From Sulfurovum zhangzhouensis (lineage in GTDB: Bacteria; Campylobacterota; Campylobacteria; Campylobacterales; Sulfurovaceae), in assembly GCF_030347965.1 (NCBI RefSeq), contig NZ_JAQIBD010000003.1:1-64000 (forward strand): a DNA stretch of 64,000 nucleotides. Direction: 5' to 3'. Position 1 is the first letter of the stretch. Every line of letters begins with the position of its first letter. Below the pieces are notes generated by a model that was given only the letters and a program-made list of their open reading frames with translations, searched no databases and was not told the DNA's origin. Both the position numbers and the translations under genes were made by a program. Positions 1 through 8,007 of the stretch are shown in pieces.

Positions 1-40
1 AAAGAACGTTGTAGAATCTCCATTTGAGATGATCAAATAA
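1..40 (+). CDS. 3' end of an upstream gene (partial, unidentified)
   Basis: Reading from base 2, twelve sense codons (ending ...VESPFEMIK) run to a TAA at 38-40. A terminator-like hairpin starts 2 nt later, which is what one expects at the end of a plus-strand gene. The piece is too short to identify; twelve open codons can also arise by chance. Confidence 0.4.
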   Translation, partial: KNVVESPFEMIK

Positions 41-42
41 AA

Positions 43-70
43 AAACTCTCCACCACTTGGTGGAAAGTTT
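43..70 (+). terminator. hairpin terminator before the subtilase gene
   Basis: AAACTCTCCACC (43-54) pairs with GGTGGAAAGTTT (59-70) around the loop ACTT, with one mismatch. An A-run lies on the left and GTTT on the right, so it could work in both directions. It would separate the upstream gene from the subtilase gene. Confidence 0.65.
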
Positions 71-178
71 AAATCCTTTACTTTCACTTTTCTTTTTCAC
101 CTTATTATTTTTACAATTTTTATTATTACTTCTCAATAATTAGATATACTTATTATAGATAAGCAAAAGGGGTTTATA

Positions 179-2251
179 ATGAAAAAATACTTTATAGGTT
201 TAATGATAACCAGCCTGCTTACATTACCTGCCCTATCTGATAATTCAACGGTAATGCAAAAGCTTATAGATACTATCGAAGTAAAATCCAAGCCTACTGA
301 TACACAGATCCCTCAAAAGAAACATGTACAGGTCATTGCTATATTGAACAGCAAAGATGCACAGGTATCATTCATGCAAGCAGTTGATACGAATAAAAGT
401 AACTTTAAAATCAAAAAAAGTTTCCCACTTGTCCAAGCAAAAGAGAAAAACAACGATGCAAGTTCTACTGAGGCACCAGCACAAAAACAGGTTTTAGTTA
501 TCTCCTCTTCTACATTAAGTATCGATGAGCTCATAGAAACCATCAAAAAAATGCCTGGAGTAGAAAGTGTTACAGAAGATCATGTGGTTCATACATACGA
601 GGTGATACCTGATGACCCAAAGTTCGAAGATCTGTGGGGGCTGGACAATAACAATGTTCCCATCACAGATATCAACGTAACAGAAGCATGGGAATTCAGT
701 ACAGGTTCAAATGAAGTTGTAGTAGGTATCATTGATTCTGGTGTGGACTATACCCACAGTGACCTAAGTGCAAATATCTGGACAAATCCCAATGAGATCC
801 CCGACAACGGGAAAGATGACGATCATAATGGATATGTAGATGATATCCACGGTATTGATACTTTTAACGGTGACAGCGATCCCATGGATGATAATATGCA
901 TGGAACACATGTTGCCGGGACGATCGGTGCAGTCGGTGATAATGCAAATGGTGTTACAGGTGTCAACTGGAATGTCAAAATGGCAGTCTGTAAGTTTCTA
1001 GACTCGGCAGGAGAAGGTTATACAAGTGATGCATTGGAATGTGTCAATTACTTTAATGCACTCAAACAAGACGGTATTAATATTGTTGCTCTAAATAATT
1101 CATGGGGTGGAGTAGGAGAAGACTACACATTTGAACAAGCAGTGCAAACAGCAAATAATGAAAACATCCTTTTTGTTGCTGCTGCAGGCAACGAAGGAAC
1201 CAATAATGATGCTACACCGACTTATCCTGCAAGTTATACGACAGCTAACGTTGTTTCTGTTGCAGCGTCAGACATCAATGGTAACCTAGCCTCTTTTTCG
1301 AACTACGGTATGATTTCAGTGGATCTTGCTGCCCCAGGAGTAGAAATATGGAGTACTATTCCAAGTACCTGTACTCCTAATAACACAGATATTTTCTTTA
1401 CAGATGATTTTGAAAATGGAACAAATAAATGGGAATTTCTTACATACAATACAAGTGATCTCTCAAAAACAGATATTCCAAGTGAACATTGGCAGCTTGA
1501 TAATTTACTTTTTACATCACCTTTTTATTCACTGAGTGATAGTCCCGGAACTACTTACAACAATAATAGAACACAAATTGCCCTTACAAAAAATACTATC
1601 AACCTTTCAGGAGCTACTTCAACAGAGAACGCAGGAGTATGTATTTCTCTTAAAATTTATGGAAGAACTGAAACAGATTGGGATACTCTTAATATCCAAC
1701 TTTCTAAAGATGAAGGAGCAAGCTGGTACTCTTTCAGTCCAATTTCAGGTAACATCCCAAATTGGACGGAATTTTCTTTTCTCATACCAAAAGAATACCT
1801 AGTCTCAAACTTACGTGTAGCCTTAACGAGAATCAGTGACGGCAGTATAGTCTACCAAGGATACAATATTGATGATATCTCGATCACAAGCGGTACAATT
1901 AATCATAACAACTATGCGGCTTACAGTGGTACATCAATGGCAACGCCTCATGTATCTGGTGCGATAGCACTCCTAGCCTCTATAGACAATAATCTCAATG
2001 CGAGCCAAAGAAAACAGATCCTACTGAATAATGTAACGTATAAAAGTACCTATGAAACAAAGATTGCAACCTCAGGTTTATTAAATGCAGGAGCTATGCT
2101 CTCTCATGCTAATGAAGCACCTATATCAAGCAGCGGTGGTGGCGGCGGCGGTTGTACATACAATCCAAATCTTAAAAAGTTTGATGCAATGTTCTTCATG
2201 CTTTTCATGCTCTCTCTTCTCTATCCGTGGAGACGGAAATTCATAAAGTAA
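179..2251 (+). CDS. S8 family serine peptidase (subtilase) with C-terminal sorting tail
   Basis: Secreted subtilisin-like protease, 690 aa. A signal peptide covers residues 1-20 (ending PALS) and a propeptide/inhibitor-like region about 45-140. The triad is visible: Asp186 (IIDSGVD), His241 (HGTHVAG), Ser586 (GTSMATPH), with oxyanion Asn338 (AAAGNEG). About 170 residues (roughly 400-570), rich in beta-strand-like and aromatic sequence, are inserted between the oxyanion region and the catalytic Ser, a likely carbohydrate-binding or jelly-roll domain. The end is a tripartite tail: six Gly then Cys659, a hydrophobic stretch 671-682, and an Arg-Arg/Lys end. The tail resembles JDVT-CTERM-type sorting signals (recalled similarity, not searched). 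The next gene is an intramembrane protease with no gap. The RBS AAAGGGG lies just upstream of the ATG. Confidence 0.93.
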   Translation: MKKYFIGLMITSLLTLPALSDNSTVMQKLIDTIEVKSKPTDTQIPQKKHVQVIAILNSKDAQVSFMQAVDTNKSNFKIKKSFPLVQAKEKNNDASSTEAPAQKQVLVISSSTLSIDELIETIKKMPGVESVTEDHVVHTYEVIPDDPKFEDLWGLDNNNVPITDINVTEAWEFSTGSNEVVVGIIDSGVDYTHSDLSANIWTNPNEIPDNGKDDDHNGYVDDIHGIDTFNGDSDPMDDNMHGTHVAGTIGAVGDNANGVTGVNWNVKMAVCKFLDSAGEGYTSDALECVNYFNALKQDGINIVALNNSWGGVGEDYTFEQAVQTANNENILFVAAAGNEGTNNDATPTYPASYTTANVVSVAASDINGNLASFSNYGMISVDLAAPGVEIWSTIPSTCTPNNTDIFFTDDFENGTNKWEFLTYNTSDLSKTDIPSEHWQLDNLLFTSPFYSLSDSPGTTYNNNRTQIALTKNTINLSGATSTENAGVCISLKIYGRTETDWDTLNIQLSKDEGASWYSFSPISGNIPNWTEFSFLIPKEYLVSNLRVALTRISDGSIVYQGYNIDDISITSGTINHNNYAAYSGTSMATPHVSGAIALLASIDNNLNASQRKQILLNNVTYKSTYETKIATSGLLNAGAMLSHANEAPISSSGGGGGGCTYNPNLKKFDAMFFMLFMLSLLYPWRRKFIK

Positions 2252-2692
2252 ATGATGGGGAAAAGAGAACTACACTACGGAGCTGCACTACTTGCTGCTC
2301 CGCTATTTTGTCTTGTTTATCATGTCTTTTTTACATCACAGTCTCTGATTTATGAAGAACTATTTGGTAAGAAACAAATACTCTTATGGGGAGTGATCAT
2401 TTTCCCGGTAATTGAAGAGTTGGCATTCCGTGGGATGATTCAAGAGTACATTGCCACTAAAACCAACCGATTTCCTTTATTTTTTTATCTCTCATTATCC
2501 AATATACTGACCTCTGTCCTTTTTGCCGCAATCCATTTTTTTTACCATCAGGCTATCTGGGTCTTACTGGTTTTTTTTCCATCTTTAGTATTTGGCTATT
2601 TTAAAGAACAATACCAAAGCATAGTGCCCGGTATTATTCTTCATGCGTTTTATAATTTAAATTTTATATTACTTGTAGGGAATATCAGTTAA
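2252..2692 (+). CDS. mrtJ: CPBP-family glutamic-type intramembrane protease (MrtJ-like)
   Basis: Integral membrane protein of 146 aa with about four membrane segments. It carries the CPBP/Abi active-site motifs: EExxxR (Glu55-Glu56...Arg60), a membrane His (FAAIH, His95) and HxxxN (His131...Asn135). It starts at the base after the subtilase stop, so the two are very probably co-translated. Related short CPBP proteases sit beside a single substrate carrying a CTERM tail; from this context it likely cleaves the subtilase tail at the membrane. The symbol rests on context and general resemblance to the JDVT-CTERM system protease. Its stop overlaps the stop of the opposing methyltransferase gene by 4 nt at a shared TTAA. 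Confidence 0.8.
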   Translation: MMGKRELHYGAALLAAPLFCLVYHVFFTSQSLIYEELFGKKQILLWGVIIFPVIEELAFRGMIQEYIATKTNRFPLFFYLSLSNILTSVLFAAIHFFYHQAIWVLLVFFPSLVFGYFKEQYQSIVPGIILHAFYNLNFILLVGNIS

Positions 2693-3396
2693 CGTTTTTG
2701 CAACACGATAAAGAGCTTATCCGGCTCTCCCATCTCATAGAGTTCTACCTCATCAGATTTGATAAGTTCCAATCCTTTATGAGAAGAGAGTGCTCTAAGG
2801 GTATGAAAGTGCTGTGTGATCATCTCTTTTGATTTAACAAAAGAGTTATTCTTTTTTTCAAAGAGGGTAAGTTCCATCTCATATGTTTTCTTCTCAAAAT
2901 CACTGTCAATGGCCAAAAAACGCTCTTCATCATCTACGATGAAGGCCCCCACAGCGACATTTTCAAATCCATAGAGTGTATTGACATCAAAGACAAAGTA
3001 ACCACCATCATTGAGATGATCTGCAATACATCCCAAAAATCTTTTAAGTGATTTTGCATCAAGGTAGTTCACCATATCAAACACTGCCGTGATCACATCA
3101 TATTTGCCATCAAGATCACACAGGTCGATACATTCTGCATCTACCCCTTTGCTTTTGGTTCGCTCGACCATGATAGGGCTCAGGTCAACCCCTTTGGCTT
3201 CATCCAATTTCAATGCTTTTTTCATCTGTACCAGGAAATCGCCAGAACCGCATCCGACATCAAGTAGGGTTTTTGGTTGAATAGATTGTAAAAAAAGAAG
3301 ATAATGGGCATAGAGACGGGGAGTTGCTTCTTCTATACCTAGAAGATCCTCTACTTTGGCATAGAGGTCAAGTGACTCTGAAGTGTTAGTTGGCAC
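2689..3396 (-). CDS. class I SAM-dependent methyltransferase
   Basis: 235 aa. The Rossmann motif I is clear at about residues 44-54 (LLDVGCGSGDF), followed by an acidic motif II (GVDLSP) and a VFDMVNYL segment typical of the ubiE/TrmA-like methyltransferase_25 fold. The substrate cannot be told from sequence. The start overlaps the end of hisG by 11 nt, so it is the last gene of the long minus-strand run. It is a soluble protein without signal or membrane segment. Confidence 0.85.
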   Translation of the reverse strand: MPTNTSESLDLYAKVEDLLGIEEATPRLYAHYLLFLQSIQPKTLLDVGCGSGDFLVQMKKALKLDEAKGVDLSPIMVERTKSKGVDAECIDLCDLDGKYDVITAVFDMVNYLDAKSLKRFLGCIADHLNDGGYFVFDVNTLYGFENVAVGAFIVDDEERFLAIDSDFEKKTYEMELTLFEKKNNSFVKSKEMITQHFHTLRALSSHKGLELIKSDEVELYEMGEPDKLFIVLQKR

Positions 3397-4006
3397 GTTC
3401 TACCACTTCTTTGATCTTCTCATAAAGTGAAAGGATCTCATCTTTTTTAGCATAATAGCTGTTTTTGTTCGCGATAAGATGTGCTGAAGAATCCATGATA
3501 TCTTCAGCTACTTTCAGACCGTTCTCTCTCATGGTATTACCTGTCTCCACGATATCCACGATCGCATCTGCAAGTCCAACCAGTGGTGCCAGTTCGATAG
3601 AACCGTAGAGCTTGATCACTTCTACGCCTACTGCTTTTTGTGCAAAATAATCCTTGGTAATGTTGACCATTTTTGTCGCTATTTTGATATTCGGACGGCT
3701 CCAATCCAGTTCGTCTTCATTTTTAATACCGATTGCCACTTTACACTTACCAAGTTGCATATCCAGAAGCTGGATGATATCCAATTCTTTTTCGGTGATC
3801 ACATCAAGACCGACAACACCGATATCTGCTGCACCATGTTCTACATAGGTCGGTACATCCTGATTACGAACATTCAAAAAACGGAATTCACCCATATCCA
3901 GGATCAGTTCACGTCCTTCAAACTTAAACTCTCCGCCAAAGATCTCTGCAAAGATCTCTAACGTCTGCTCTGCGATTCTTCCTTTTGGAAGTGCTACTGT
4001 CAACAT
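3386..4006 (-). CDS. hisG: ATP phosphoribosyltransferase, short form
   Basis: First step of histidine synthesis, joining ATP and PRPP to phosphoribosyl-ATP. At 206 aa this is the short HisG form, which lacks the C-terminal regulatory domain and in known systems needs HisZ as partner. Family landmarks are the N-terminus (ALPKGRI), the GAADIGVVGLDVI segment and the PRPP-binding DAIVDIVETGNTMRENGL segment. No hisZ is in the window. The start is an ATG just after the coaX stop, and the end overlaps the methyltransferase gene. Confidence 0.96.
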   Translation of the reverse strand: MLTVALPKGRIAEQTLEIFAEIFGGEFKFEGRELILDMGEFRFLNVRNQDVPTYVEHGAADIGVVGLDVITEKELDIIQLLDMQLGKCKVAIGIKNEDELDWSRPNIKIATKMVNITKDYFAQKAVGVEVIKLYGSIELAPLVGLADAIVDIVETGNTMRENGLKVAEDIMDSSAHLIANKNSYYAKKDEILSLYEKIKEVVERAN

Positions 4007-4024
4007 ACAGTCTGTCCTTAACTT

Positions 4025-4648
4025 TTAATTTGCACCCAGTGCGTTATACATCCCGTCAAATACTAAGCGTTCATCAAAGATCGCATCTTCAAAAAAGCGG
4101 CTTAAAAACTGTCCGTCACCTCCGGTAAAATAGAGGGGTTGATCATCCCTATGCTGATCAATGAGTGCTTTTATAGACGCGATTATACCATAGCTTATCC
4201 CATCTTTGGTTGTAAGGGGTAGTTTATCTAGGGCTATAGATTGATTGATCTTGATATCTAGTGCCGGAGATATCCTGCGGTAACTATCAAGATATGCATT
4301 GATCCCGGGGAGGATAAAACCTCCCTTATATGTACCGTTTTTCACTATATCTACAGTGATTGCTGAGCCTGCATCTACAAAGATACCGTCTCTATGACTT
4401 AAACAAAGTGCCTTTCTATCCACACCCATTGTTTCATAAGCACCTTGAAGTACCACCTTAGCGGCGATATTTTCCCAGTTCTGGATCTGGGTGATCTTCT
4501 GATCGAGCGTGTGACTTACGGAGATATAGTAAAGCTTACGGTCTTGATAGTGATCGATAGCCTCTTCATGCTTCAAATGAAATATCTGCCCATTATCAAG
4601 GATATGCACATGCGTATTGCCGATATCGGCTAAAAGTCTATTTTGCAC
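4025..4648 (-). CDS. coaX: type III pantothenate kinase
   Basis: Phosphorylates pantothenate, the first step of coenzyme A synthesis. The ASKHA motif DIGNTHVHI is near the N-terminus and DAGSAITVDIV plus GGFILPG follow, as in CoaX. I place the start at the GTG at 4648, giving 207 aa, because AAAGGGGT lies about 8 nt upstream and the phosphate motif then falls close to the N-terminus as in the family. The frame stays open upstream (possible starts at 4684 and 4726), but that would add 12-26 residues unlike CoaX. It overlaps the upstream hypothetical gene by 11 nt. Confidence 0.92.
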   Translation of the reverse strand: MQNRLLADIGNTHVHILDNGQIFHLKHEEAIDHYQDRKLYYISVSHTLDQKITQIQNWENIAAKVVLQGAYETMGVDRKALCLSHRDGIFVDAGSAITVDIVKNGTYKGGFILPGINAYLDSYRRISPALDIKINQSIALDKLPLTTKDGISYGIIASIKALIDQHRDDQPLYFTGGDGQFLSRFFEDAIFDERLVFDGMYNALGAN

Positions 4649-4985
4649 TGCTTGATACCCCTTTGCTCCAGACTGTCCAACCATGATCTTGCAAAAATGC
4701 CTTGGCTTTGGAACAAAGCGGTGCATGAATAAGGATATATTTTTGAGTGATTTTTGCTTCTATCATCTTTTCAAGCTTCTCATGTAATCCTATCAATTCA
4801 TGCGCCTCTTTCTGTAATACCCTGCTCTTTTTTTCCAACTGCATGACTAATGAATAGTAGCCTTTGAGGTCAACTCCAAGGTAGATCTCTACTTTTTTTC
4901 TAGAGCCCAGTTCTTTTGGCTTGATCTCTTTGAATGATTTGAAGATTAGATTCTTTTTTTGTAAATACTCTGTGATCTCTTTCAT
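4638..4985 (-). CDS. conserved hypothetical protein, 115 aa
   Basis: Small soluble, Lys-rich protein. The middle (about residues 45-80: LVMQLEKKSRVLQKEAHELIGLHEKL) looks like a coiled-coil helix, and a compact C-terminal piece (ILIHAPLCSKAKAFLQDHGW) resembles a small alpha/beta fold. I do not recognise the family. It lies between the Xer recombinase and coaX and overlaps coaX by 11 nt, so it is probably translated together with coaX. Nothing indicates a specific role. Confidence 0.75.
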   Translation of the reverse strand: MKEITEYLQKKNLIFKSFKEIKPKELGSRKKVEIYLGVDLKGYYSLVMQLEKKSRVLQKEAHELIGLHEKLEKMIEAKITQKYILIHAPLCSKAKAFLQDHGWTVWSKGVSSSAK

Positions 4986-5003
4986 ACCTGTATCATACCC
5001 TAT

Positions 5004-5825
5004 TTAACTCAATGGATGATAACTGCGCATTGTCTCGGCCAGATTCTGTTTTTGGATATGGGTATAGATCTGTGTGGTCTCCAGTGAACTGTGACCAAGC
5101 AATTCCTGCACTACACGCAGGTCTGCCCCTCCTATGATCAATGAGGAGGCAAAGGAGTGTCGCAATACATGAGGTGAGACTCCCAGATACTTTTTAACTA
5201 CCTTGAAGGCCGAAATACGGCTTAGTACCTCTCCGCGATAATTCAGCCATAGATAACTGCTATGCATCTGTTCATGTTGAAGGTAGGTTGCAAGCGCTTC
5301 TATTGCAATTGGGGCAAGAGGTACGACCCGCTCTTTTTCACCTTTGGCAAAACGTATCTTCAACCAACCGTCAACGATATCTTCCCTTTGCACGTTCAAT
5401 GCTTCTGAAACACGACAACCGCTTGCATATAAAAAAAGTATCAATGCATAATCTCGCATTCCCATAAGCGTAGAACGATCAATCAAAGAAAGATTTTTCA
5501 TGATCTCTTCACTGCTTAAATATTTGGGAAGGTTCTTGGGAACCTTGGCCATTGGTATTTTGATCTTTTTTGAAATAAAATCATGGATATGACAAAACTG
5601 AAAAAAAGCGTTGATTGACGAGAGCTTGCGATTGAGAGTACGTTTATTTTCAAATGATGCCAAAAAGCTCAAAACATCATTAGTATCAAGTTGCGTTAAT
5701 GCCTTTTTGCTAAAAACTTCAAGCTGTTCCAGATCGGAAAGATATGAGGAGATAGTGAGAGTACCAAGTGCTTTGGTAACACTTAGATACTCATCAAAAG
5801 CAATGAGAATATTACTCTTACTCAT
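5004..5825 (-). CDS. tyrosine recombinase, XerC/XerD family
   Basis: 273 aa with an N-terminal SAM-like DNA-binding domain (about 1-95) and a catalytic domain carrying the complete active site: Arg138 (GCRVSEAL), Lys161 (AKGEKER), His219 and Arg222 (HVLRHSF), His245 (GHSS), Tyr254 (IYTH). The size and the HxLRHxFA motif fit a chromosome-dimer-resolving Xer protein. It is shorter than the XerH type (about 350 aa) of Helicobacter and Campylobacter. Its chromosomal setting in an operon, without integrase partners or att-like repeats, argues for a housekeeping role. It overlaps the upstream lipoprotein gene by 8 nt. Confidence 0.9.
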   Translation of the reverse strand: MSKSNILIAFDEYLSVTKALGTLTISSYLSDLEQLEVFSKKALTQLDTNDVLSFLASFENKRTLNRKLSSINAFFQFCHIHDFISKKIKIPMAKVPKNLPKYLSSEEIMKNLSLIDRSTLMGMRDYALILFLYASGCRVSEALNVQREDIVDGWLKIRFAKGEKERVVPLAPIAIEALATYLQHEQMHSSYLWLNYRGEVLSRISAFKVVKKYLGVSPHVLRHSFASSLIIGGADLRVVQELLGHSSLETTQIYTHIQKQNLAETMRSYHPLS

Positions 5826-6831
5826 AACCTAATTTTGAAAGCTCTATAACGTCTCCGTCTTTGTAGAGCTTAGTCCCTGAGATAAATGCAGGATGTTTAA
5901 CCTTACCCACATCATAGATCTTGCTTTTGGTAAGAGAAGTGTCAAGTACGATCAGTGAACCCTGCTGATCAAGTGCATATACTTTTCCCCCATCTACCGT
6001 AGCAACGGAGTAGTGTGCAAACTTGAACTTTGTATTTTTAATTACATTCAACGCCTTGTTCAACTTAACGATCTCACCCTCTTTAGTAAACAGATAGATC
6101 ATACCGTCTGATACGACTACATCAGAGATATTTGCCTGATACTCCTGCTCTCCTGCTTCTCCCAAAGTAAACAATGTTTTCGGTGTTGCTGCCACCACTG
6201 TATTGCCGGTTCTTGAAAGGTAGATTACATTGTTAAAAGCCTTTTCACTACTGAGGTACACTACTTTTGCATTGGTGGTATCATAACCGTTTACAATAAT
6301 AAGTTTTCCGTCCAACATAGGGAAAACCGTAAGCGAATCAATAAATATAGGTGTTGCAGTTCTTACATCGATCGCGTATGTTTCATCCGACTTCTCCTCC
6401 AACATCTTCTTCTTAGCATTCATATTGTAAAGACCAAATGAGTTATTGTTTAGGATATAAGCGATCTTTCCACCCTGAAGAGATGCTGTTACTACCGGAG
6501 AATCAAAAGTGATCTCACTTACTGTTTGTCGGGTATCCTTATCTATGACTTTCAATGACCCCTCGATATTGGATGCCAATACATATCGGTTATTTTCACT
6601 TAATAATCTATATCCTTGGGTAAGGCTGATTGATCGTATACCCTCTTTTTTACTTATATATCGGCCGTTTTCCAGAGTAGCACCGTCTCTGTTTACAGAG
6701 ATGATCTTGCTTTCATAACTACCTGTCGCTTTAGAAGCACTGAACGTTTGTTCCGGCTCAAAATACTTTTTACTACTACACCCGGTAAAAATTAAAGCAG
6801 CTGTAACACCAGCCAGTGCCAAATATTTCAT
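5818..6831 (-). CDS. lipoprotein with beta-propeller repeats (BamB-like)
   Basis: 337 aa. A lipoprotein signal ends at IFTGC with lipidated Cys18. The rest consists of repeating beta-strand units with blade-like phrases (GSLKVIDKDTRQTVSEI, GGKIAYILNNNSFGLYN, GGKVYALDQQGSLIVLD), as in PQQ-like propellers such as BamB of the outer-membrane assembly complex. The gene just upstream encodes a YfgM-like anchored protein, the same neighbour bamB has in Escherichia coli. That pairing supports a BamB-like role, but sequence alone does not prove it. It overlaps the Xer gene by 8 nt. Confidence 0.75.
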   Translation of the reverse strand: MKYLALAGVTAALIFTGCSSKKYFEPEQTFSASKATGSYESKIISVNRDGATLENGRYISKKEGIRSISLTQGYRLLSENNRYVLASNIEGSLKVIDKDTRQTVSEITFDSPVVTASLQGGKIAYILNNNSFGLYNMNAKKKMLEEKSDETYAIDVRTATPIFIDSLTVFPMLDGKLIIVNGYDTTNAKVVYLSSEKAFNNVIYLSRTGNTVVAATPKTLFTLGEAGEQEYQANISDVVVSDGMIYLFTKEGEIVKLNKALNVIKNTKFKFAHYSVATVDGGKVYALDQQGSLIVLDTSLTKSKIYDVGKVKHPAFISGTKLYKDGDVIELSKLGYE

Positions 6832-7397
6832 TATTTTGCCTTTATTGTAGAATGTTTAAGAAGCTGAGCCAGTGTTGCAACTGGTGAACGCGGATCTATC
6901 ATATTAAGCTTCTCTTGGGCTTTTTTCATCTCTCCGTTTTGTATAGCAAGATATGCCTCTTCCAAAGTTGTCATCTCTTTGTAAAGCACAGAATCTGTAG
7001 TTTTATCCTCCATTACAGCCAAAGTATATCCACTTGCATCTGCAATCACACTATTGCTGCTATGAGACAATATAGCCAAAGTATTTTTATCCCCGGTTTT
7101 TGAAGCTTGTGCATAGCTATAAAGTTCAAAAAGTGCCGGGTTTTTTTCTTTCAGTGTATTAAGTGCTGCTGTGTCTTCAGGATTTTGCTGAAGTGTCAAA
7201 AGTGCATTGTTCGCCTCAGACAATCTTGCCTCTTCCATTGCAGTCATAACACTTTTGCCGACAAATAAAAGTATCAATACAACAATAACACTCCAGATCA
7301 CAACTCTATATTTTTTATAGAGTGTTTCCAGTTTAAAAGCACTTTCAAGTACCTTTTCATCACTACTCAACTCTTGTTTTACGTCTGCAATATTCAC
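6831..7397 (-). CDS. YfgM-like membrane-anchored TPR-type protein
   Basis: 188 aa. A short cytoplasmic N-terminus is followed by one membrane segment (about 33-50) and a periplasmic helical domain with TPR-like helices (SEANNALLTLQQNP, LEEAYLAIQNGEMKKAQEKL). YfgM of Escherichia coli has this topology, works with the SecYEG/PpiD periplasmic chaperone machinery, and is encoded next to bamB, as here. The start is a GTG at 7397 with AGGAG 7 nt upstream. It overlaps the lipoprotein gene by 1 nt. A TATAAT box lies upstream. Confidence 0.75.
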   Translation of the reverse strand: MNIADVKQELSSDEKVLESAFKLETLYKKYRVVIWSVIVVLILLFVGKSVMTAMEEARLSEANNALLTLQQNPEDTAALNTLKEKNPALFELYSYAQASKTGDKNTLAILSHSSNSVIADASGYTLAVMEDKTTDSVLYKEMTTLEEAYLAIQNGEMKKAQEKLNMIDPRSPVATLAQLLKHSTIKAK

Positions 7398-7423
7398 TGC
7401 AATCTCCTAAACTAAATTAATGG

Positions 7424-7438
7424 GATATATTATACCTT
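7424..7438 (-). promoter_or_regulatory. candidate -10 box for the yfgM/bamB/xer gene group
   Basis: On the minus strand the sequence GGTATAATATAT places TATAAT at 7434-7429, about 32 nt upstream of the GTG start of the YfgM-like gene. No clear -35 is seen, which is normal for Campylobacterota sigma-70 promoters. Confidence 0.45.
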
Positions 7439-7529
7439 TTGGAGTTAAGATTTGGGTTAGCGTTTACTTGGAGATATTATTAAATTTATCTCTTTCCTCA
7501 CCTTGCAAATCAAACATACGTGAATCTTT

Positions 7530-7991
7530 CTATCTTACATTTTCCTCTTTAGGCTGTGCCCAGTGTATGGTTACCATCCGGTTACCCCAGTATCTTGCTC
7601 TTTTAAAATCATCTCCCATATAGACATCGATTCTTTTCTTCCATTTGGGATGCATTCTATCCATTACTACATACTCACCGGAAAGTCCATCAATTCTTAC
7701 CTTCGTTTTGTAGGTTAAACCCATTTTGAACAGATCATCAGAGACTGCAATACAGTGGCATGTGGGAGTCAATGCATCTCCCCATGCACCGACAGGATAT
7801 TTGGCATTTTTTCTTTTCAGTCGTGAGGTATATGCGGTAGCGTGTACCTGCATTTTTAGTATCTCTTTTTTAGGAGGATGTTCGGGGGAAACAGGTGACA
7901 GCTGTTGCTTTACACACCCCGTAACAAAAAAAGTGATCGATACGACTGCAGACAGATATACTAAATACTTTTTTACTTTCCTGTACCACAT
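7530..7991 (-). CDS. 3D-domain lipoprotein (RlpA/MltA-like double-psi barrel)
   Basis: 153 aa from the ATG at 7991. A lipobox VTGC with Cys26 predicts a lipid-anchored envelope protein. The C-terminal half is a 3D (three-Asp) domain with its spaced acidic residues in AWGDAL, VVMDRMHP and KRIDVYMGD, the fold shared with MltA and Sps/Rpf-type peptidoglycan enzymes. It probably acts on or binds peptidoglycan; no further substrate can be read. An in-frame TTG at 8018 would overlap mutS2, but the ATG has a nearby GATGGA and gives a normal signal peptide. Confidence 0.85.
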   Translation of the reverse strand: MWYRKVKKYLVYLSAVVSITFFVTGCVKQQLSPVSPEHPPKKEILKMQVHATAYTSRLKRKNAKYPVGAWGDALTPTCHCIAVSDDLFKMGLTYKTKVRIDGLSGEYVVMDRMHPKWKKRIDVYMGDDFKRARYWGNRMVTIHWAQPKEENVR

Positions 7992-8007
7992 TGGAATTCC
8001 ATCTTTT

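Noticed and set aside
4649-4726. Longer coaX start
   Set aside because: The extra residues overlap the upstream gene heavily and are unlike CoaX N-termini; the GTG at 4648 has a good RBS.
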